Shown here piece after piece: positions 5,996 to 8,881 of a DNA stretch of 8,881 nt; the stretch's first letter is position 1; each line of letters begins with the position of its first letter. The stretch lies in assembly GCA_016840645.1 (NCBI GenBank), contig JAEORY010000139.1, forward strand, positions 1 through 8,881. The letters are read 5' to 3'. The notes under the pieces are model-generated. The model was not told the origin of the DNA. It ran no database searches and worked only from the letters and a program-made list of their open reading frames with translations. The translations under genes and the position numbers were made by a program. This stretch comes from Candidatus Borrarchaeota archaeon (GTDB lineage: Archaea; Asgardarchaeota; Sifarchaeia; Borrarchaeales; Borrarchaeaceae).

Positions 5996-6490
5996 CTAAA
6001 GCGAACTGCCGCAATTTGGACAAAACATAGAGCCAGAAGGGATCTTCTCACCGCAATATGGACAGAATTTATGGGCAATACCCTCTGTTTCAATCACAGT
6101 CTGAGACGTTTGAACGGTCTCTGTAACAATTATAACTTCACCTGTCGTATTATCAAATGTTGCTGTAAGTCGTCCTTCTGTTCTTAGGTCCACTATTGCA
6201 TCTCTCACATCATCTTCTTTCATGTTCAGTTCAGATGCCAATTGTCCAATCTTTACACGAGTGTAGGATCTAATTGCTGACAAAACAGCATTTTTAGCGC
6301 GTAATCGCTGGACAGTTGCACTTATAGCAATTAGTAGCAAGATTCCTCCAGGAATTACCATCCATGGACTTCCATAAAAGCCTGGGCGTATAAGATTGAT
6401 AAGCGAAACAGCAATGAAGATTATTCCAATGATAAAAAGCACATAGGGGATAGAATTATAATGCAGGCGATGCCTACGACCACGACCCAA
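5996..6490 (-). CDS. Membrane protein with winged-helix-like domain and C-terminal zinc ribbon
   Basis: Function is not known. From the N-terminus: a short Arg-rich, basic leader (GRGRRHRLH), two hydrophobic membrane segments (VLFIIGIIFIAVSLINLI and MVIPGGILLLIAI), then a soluble part resembling a winged-helix or PCI-like domain (ILSAI region through KIGQLASELNMKEDDVRDA to a beta wing), and a terminal zinc ribbon with two CxxC pairs (CPYC and CPNC, 12 residues between them). The basic leader suggests the N-terminus is cytosolic, putting the C-terminal domains in the cytosol too. This layout fits a membrane-anchored binding protein, by inference only. Start: GTG 6502 lies inside AGGAGTGA (6499-6506), so TTG 6490, eight bases after that site, is preferred (164 residues); GTG would add four residues. 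Confidence 0.75.
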   Translation of the reverse strand: MGRGRRHRLHYNSIPYVLFIIGIIFIAVSLINLIRPGFYGSPWMVIPGGILLLIAISATVQRLRAKNAVLSAIRSYTRVKIGQLASELNMKEDDVRDAIVDLRTEGRLTATFDNTTGEVIIVTETVQTSQTVIETEGIAHKFCPYCGEKIPSGSMFCPNCGSSL

Positions 6491-6498
6491 TTTTCTTC

Positions 6499-6506
6499 TC
6501 ACTCCT
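6499..6506 (-). promoter_or_regulatory. Shine-Dalgarno site that overlaps the alternative GTG start
   Basis: AGGAGTGA on the minus strand contains GTG 6502 and lies eight bases before TTG 6490. It argues that TTG is the true start of the zinc-ribbon gene. Confidence 0.45.
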
Positions 6507-6604
6507 TTTTGAAAGTTTGTTGTAATTATTATATTAAAAATTCTTTCCCATTTTCGTTCATATATATTTTTATTTTAACTTAATCGGCGGGAAGTCCAGA
6601 AGAA

Positions 6605-6611
6605 TTAAATA
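6605..6611 (+). promoter_or_regulatory. TATA box candidate for the glycosylase-macro operon
   Basis: TTAAATA is centred 37 bases before ATG 6645, predicting a transcript start near 6635 and a very short leader. It would drive both following genes. Confidence 0.45.
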
Positions 6612-6644
6612 CTCACAAATTCCAATCTTAAGCTCGAAACGGAG

Positions 6645-7232
6645 ATGGTATTCTTGTTCCCTGGAAGTATTTTATCTGATGAATTTTTTGAGAGAGCTCC
6701 AGAGGTCGTAGCAAAGGAACTATTAGGTAAAAAATTGATTAGAAAATTGGATAAGACTTTCCTAGAAGGGATAATAGTAGAAACTGAGGCCTATTACGGC
6801 TTAAATGATCCTGCTTCTCGGGCTTATCATGGCAAGAAAGATTATAATAAACTCATGTGGGGCAAACCGGGAAAAGTCTTTATCTATAATGTCCATAAGT
6901 ACTGGATGTTTAATATAGTTGCTCACGAACCTAGTCAAATTGGGGCTGTTTTAATAAGGGCTCTTGAGCCGACTAAAGGAATAGAATTTATGTTAGTGCA
7001 CAGGCCCGTTAAAAAAGAGATTGATTTAACGAATGGTCCTGGAAAACTTACTATTGCTCTGAAAATCGATAAGAGTTTAAATGGGGTTCCAGTTACTTCT
7101 GAAAGCCAAATTATGATTATAGACAATAAAATGGAATTTAAAATTGGTAGTTCGTACAGAATAGGTGTAAAGAAGGATTTACAGAGAAAACTAAGATTCT
7201 ACATCAAAGGGAATAAATTTGTTTCTAGGTAG
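6645..7232 (+). CDS. AAG/MPG-family alkyladenine DNA glycosylase
   Basis: This family excises alkylated or deaminated purines (3-methyladenine, 7-methylguanine, hypoxanthine), the first step of base-excision repair. Matches to the human enzyme: VETEAYYG with Glu48 at the catalytic Glu125 position and Tyr50 at Tyr127; Tyr81 (FIY) at Tyr159; Asn90 (MFN) at Asn169; then RALEP and NGPGKL. Arg59 sits where human His136 is, and VHKYWMFN replaces the usual VYGxYWMxN. Length 195 residues is normal. Start: ATG 6645 directly follows GGAG (6641-6644), too close to be its ribosome site. It may be near-leaderless from TTAAATA, or TTG 6654, nine bases after GGAG, may be used; that would remove three residues. 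It forms an operon with the macro gene, 12 bases downstream. Confidence 0.92.
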   Translation: MVFLFPGSILSDEFFERAPEVVAKELLGKKLIRKLDKTFLEGIIVETEAYYGLNDPASRAYHGKKDYNKLMWGKPGKVFIYNVHKYWMFNIVAHEPSQIGAVLIRALEPTKGIEFMLVHRPVKKEIDLTNGPGKLTIALKIDKSLNGVPVTSESQIMIIDNKMEFKIGSSYRIGVKKDLQRKLRFYIKGNKFVSR

Positions 7233-7238
7233 GAGTGA
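7232..7238 (+). promoter_or_regulatory. Shine-Dalgarno site joining glycosylase and macro genes
   Basis: GGAGTGA starts on the last base of the glycosylase stop and ends six bases before ATG 7245, as expected for coupled translation in one transcript. Confidence 0.6.
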
Positions 7239-7244
7239 GCTAAT

Positions 7245-7796
7245 ATGATGGAGTTCACTATTGGAAAAACAAAGATTCGTATTATTCAGGGAGATATAAC
7301 TGAGCAGGACACTGATGCGATTGTAAATGCTGCAAACTCAAGTTTAATGGGAGGTGGTGGAGTTGATGGCGCTATTCATAGAAAGGGTGGACAAAAAATT
7401 TTGGAAGAATGTAAGAAAATCCGTGAAACCGAATGGCTTGAAGGTTTGCCAACAGGATATGCTGTAATTACGATTGGTGGAAATCTACAAGCACGCTATG
7501 TAATACATACAGTCGGTCCTGTATGGAGTGGAGGGACTTACGGGGAAGCTGGGCTCTTAGCAGCAGCCTACAAAAACTCATTGCAGTTAGCGATTTCTAA
7601 AGGTTTAAAATCAATAGCTTTTCCCTCAATCAGTACTGGAGCCTACAGCTATCCTGTAGAAGACGCTTCCAAGATCGCATTAAAAACGGTCAAAGAATTT
7701 TTAGAAAAAGAAGAAAAACTAGTAGTGGTTATTTTTGTTCTATTCAGCCCCCACGATCTCGAAATCTATGAAAAAACAGCCGCAGAACTTAAATGA
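7245..7796 (+). CDS. MacroD-type macro-domain protein (ADP-ribose hydrolase / O-acetyl-ADP-ribose deacetylase)
   Basis: MacroD-type proteins remove mono-ADP-ribose from proteins or DNA ends and cleave O-acetyl-ADP-ribose. The single domain fills the 183 residues. The motifs are complete: GDIT at the start, NAANSSLMGGGGVDGAIH (with the catalytic-type Asn and the Asp of GGGVD, as in YmdB and MacroD2), ARYVIHTVGPVW, and the second binding loop FPSISTGAYSYPVE. Keeping Asn and Asp predicts an active hydrolase rather than a mere binder. Start: ATG 7245 follows GGAGTGA by six bases; ATG 7248 is almost as good. It is the second gene of an operon with the glycosylase, so a role in repair or in undoing ADP-ribose marks on DNA or repair proteins is a reasonable inference. 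No ADP-ribosyltransferase is present in the window. Confidence 0.93.
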   Translation: MMEFTIGKTKIRIIQGDITEQDTDAIVNAANSSLMGGGGVDGAIHRKGGQKILEECKKIRETEWLEGLPTGYAVITIGGNLQARYVIHTVGPVWSGGTYGEAGLLAAAYKNSLQLAISKGLKSIAFPSISTGAYSYPVEDASKIALKTVKEFLEKEEKLVVVIFVLFSPHDLEIYEKTAAELK

Positions 7797-8004
7797 AAAA
7801 ACTCTCGGCATGTTATCACCCCAGTTGTTTTAAAACTAATTAATTAGAAACGAAGTTATATTTAGATACTTAACATTAAGTCTGTTTTCTAAATAACAGT
7901 TTTCCTACCTTTAAATGAAAAAAGAAGGTCAGAGAATACTCCTTTTTATAGTATAGATAATCATGAAAGTTTCATATACGAGCAGACCAGACCAACACCC
8001 CTTA

Positions 8005-8011
8005 TTTTTTT
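8005..8011 (+). terminator. Poly-T terminator candidate after the macro gene
   Basis: Seven T bases following a C-rich stretch (CACCCCTTA), about 210 bases after the macro stop, are the first strong oligo-T tract on that strand. Confidence 0.25.
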
Positions 8012-8057
8012 CAAAGATTTTAATGTGCTTATTAGTCTCGTTCGTTTAAGGTACTTC

Positions 8058-8624
8058 TCACTCAAGTTTGTGAAATGTCCCTAATGCGCATTTTTCATGA
8101 AACGTTGGTCTTTTCTTTTTTAAATCTCGTGGGCGATAGAAACGCTCATCTTTTTTAATCTTTTTTCGGCATAGTTTACATAAGTAATTTTCACGAGCAA
8201 TACGCTTAACGAAGTTTGAGAATATCACCATTGGTTTTTGATCCTTTTTCCCACGATATCGCCAGGTACTACCTCTCTTGAAGGGACGTATACGGAAATA
8301 AAAATAAAATCGCTTTGCATGATCACTATAAAAGATAGACATAAATGTTCTATATCCTGAATCCCTTAATCTCTGTAGCATTTTTATTATTCTTGACTTA
8401 ACTAAAGGGTTTACATAAGCGGGCGAAGAGAAAGGGTGACCAATATCAAACTGATGGACAATATCGTGACACTCTTTACACATAGTGATAAGACAATCCA
8501 TTGGAACAATTTTTTTGCGGCCTCTGGAAAGATGATGAACATGAAGGTTTTCTTCTGAGCCACAAGCAACACACTTATACTTGTCGCGTTCTAAGACCTT
8601 TTTTCTTAATGTTTCCCAACTCAT
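8058..8624 (-). CDS. HNH-type nuclease-like protein with a second C-terminal zinc motif
   Basis: The N-terminal 57 residues form a zinc-stabilised HNH-like fold: CVAC (Cys18, Cys21), HVHH (His30, His31), then DCLITMCKECH with Cys49, Cys52, His53 and a final His57. Canonical members have Asn before the Leu (usually DNLxTLC); here it is Cys44, so the catalytic set is His-Cys-His. The middle (about 70-140) is basic and aromatic (FYFYFRIRPF). The C-terminus has another Cys/His set: Cys149, Cys152, His176 and Cys179, spaced like a zinc finger. It could be a DNA-binding or damage-linked nuclease; activity is unproven. ATG 8624 has no Shine-Dalgarno site, and a GGAGG lies about 24 bases away. The gene is convergent with the macro gene and has no partner gene beside it. 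Confidence 0.8.
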   Translation of the reverse strand: MSWETLRKKVLERDKYKCVACGSEENLHVHHLSRGRKKIVPMDCLITMCKECHDIVHQFDIGHPFSSPAYVNPLVKSRIIKMLQRLRDSGYRTFMSIFYSDHAKRFYFYFRIRPFKRGSTWRYRGKKDQKPMVIFSNFVKRIARENYLCKLCRKKIKKDERFYRPRDLKKKRPTFHEKCALGTFHKLE

Positions 8625-8734
8625 TTCTGTAGTTGTAATGAACCTGCCTCCAGAAAAATATTGTGATTGTCTTTACTATAGATGAATAACCTTAAACTAT
8701 CATCAATTTCTGGTAGTACCTAGACTTTTATACC

Positions 8735-8744
8735 AAAACTCTCG
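8735..8744 (+). repeat. AAAACTCTCG repeat (copy 2 of 3)
   Basis: The 10-mer AAAACTCTCG occurs three times in the same direction: 7798-7807 (just after the macro stop), here, and 8866-8875. Each is followed by a similar tail (GGCAT, GGTAT, ATACA). This copy is also flanked by ATACC and GGTAT, a possible small hairpin. Function unknown. Confidence 0.4.
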
Positions 8745-8754
8745 GTATCCAAAA

Positions 8755-8800
8755 AGAAGAAGTTATTAGAACTAAATTTGAAAAAAAAAACTTTTCTTCT
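8755..8800. repeat. Imperfect inverted repeat in the right-end gap
   Basis: AGAAGAAGTT (8755-8764) pairs with AACTTTTCTTCT (8789-8800) as ten base pairs with a two-base TT bulge, around an A-rich loop that includes a ten-A run. It lies between two AAAACTCTCG copies, where no gene is seen. It may be a terminator for a gene beyond the edge or part of a small repeat element. Confidence 0.3.
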
Positions 8801-8881
8801 GGTGGTTTTATCTAATTAATAGATTCGTTGAATTGTCTACAAATATTTTTCTCGTCAAAAAAATTAAAACTCTCGATACAC

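Overview
The window reads as chromosomal DNA of an AT-rich archaeon. Three observations support this. Gene 1 is MfnB, an enzyme of methanofuran synthesis. Gene 3 is a short-chain-type archaeal geranylgeranyl (or similar) diphosphate synthase, which feeds ether-lipid synthesis. TATA-box-like elements (TTATAAATA, TTAAATA) sit upstream of several genes. Lineage cannot be fixed from sequence alone. The mix of MfnB, a membrane winged-helix/zinc-ribbon protein, a MacroD-type macro protein and a TnpB-type element end would fit an uncultured group such as Asgard archaea, but this is inference.

Left edge (1-244): a more GC-rich block (about 47% G+C against about 35% after it). It looks like the right end of an IS200/IS605-family (TnpB) element, with the typical GCCCC...CTTTAG...GGGGTAGTTGAC terminus, several stem-loops suggestive of an omega RNA, and a possible broken 3' end of tnpB. 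A doubtful 60-codon ORF follows at 295-477.

Centre: mfnB (+) and a seven-repeat HEAT protein (-) converge across a 381-bp gap with no recognisable gene. The HEAT gene and the prenyl diphosphate synthase (+) are divergent. The prenyl synthase converges, 28 bp apart, on a calcium/cation-exchanger-like membrane protein (-). A ferritin-like protein (-) and a membrane winged-helix/zinc-ribbon protein (-) follow, each apparently with its own control region.

Right: an AAG/MPG-type alkyladenine DNA glycosylase and a MacroD-type ADP-ribose hydrolase form a two-gene operon (+, 12-bp gap, Shine-Dalgarno site overlapping the first stop). This pairs base-excision repair with ADP-ribose removal and is the most suggestive functional linkage here. 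A convergent HNH-type protein (-) carries a second C-terminal Cys/His zinc-binding motif. The last kilobase has three same-direction copies of AAAACTCTCG and a long imperfect hairpin of unknown meaning.

Several genes seem to start at TTG or GTG, chosen by well-placed Shine-Dalgarno sites. Most genes look like housekeeping. No CRISPR array, tRNA, rRNA or complete mobile element was seen.
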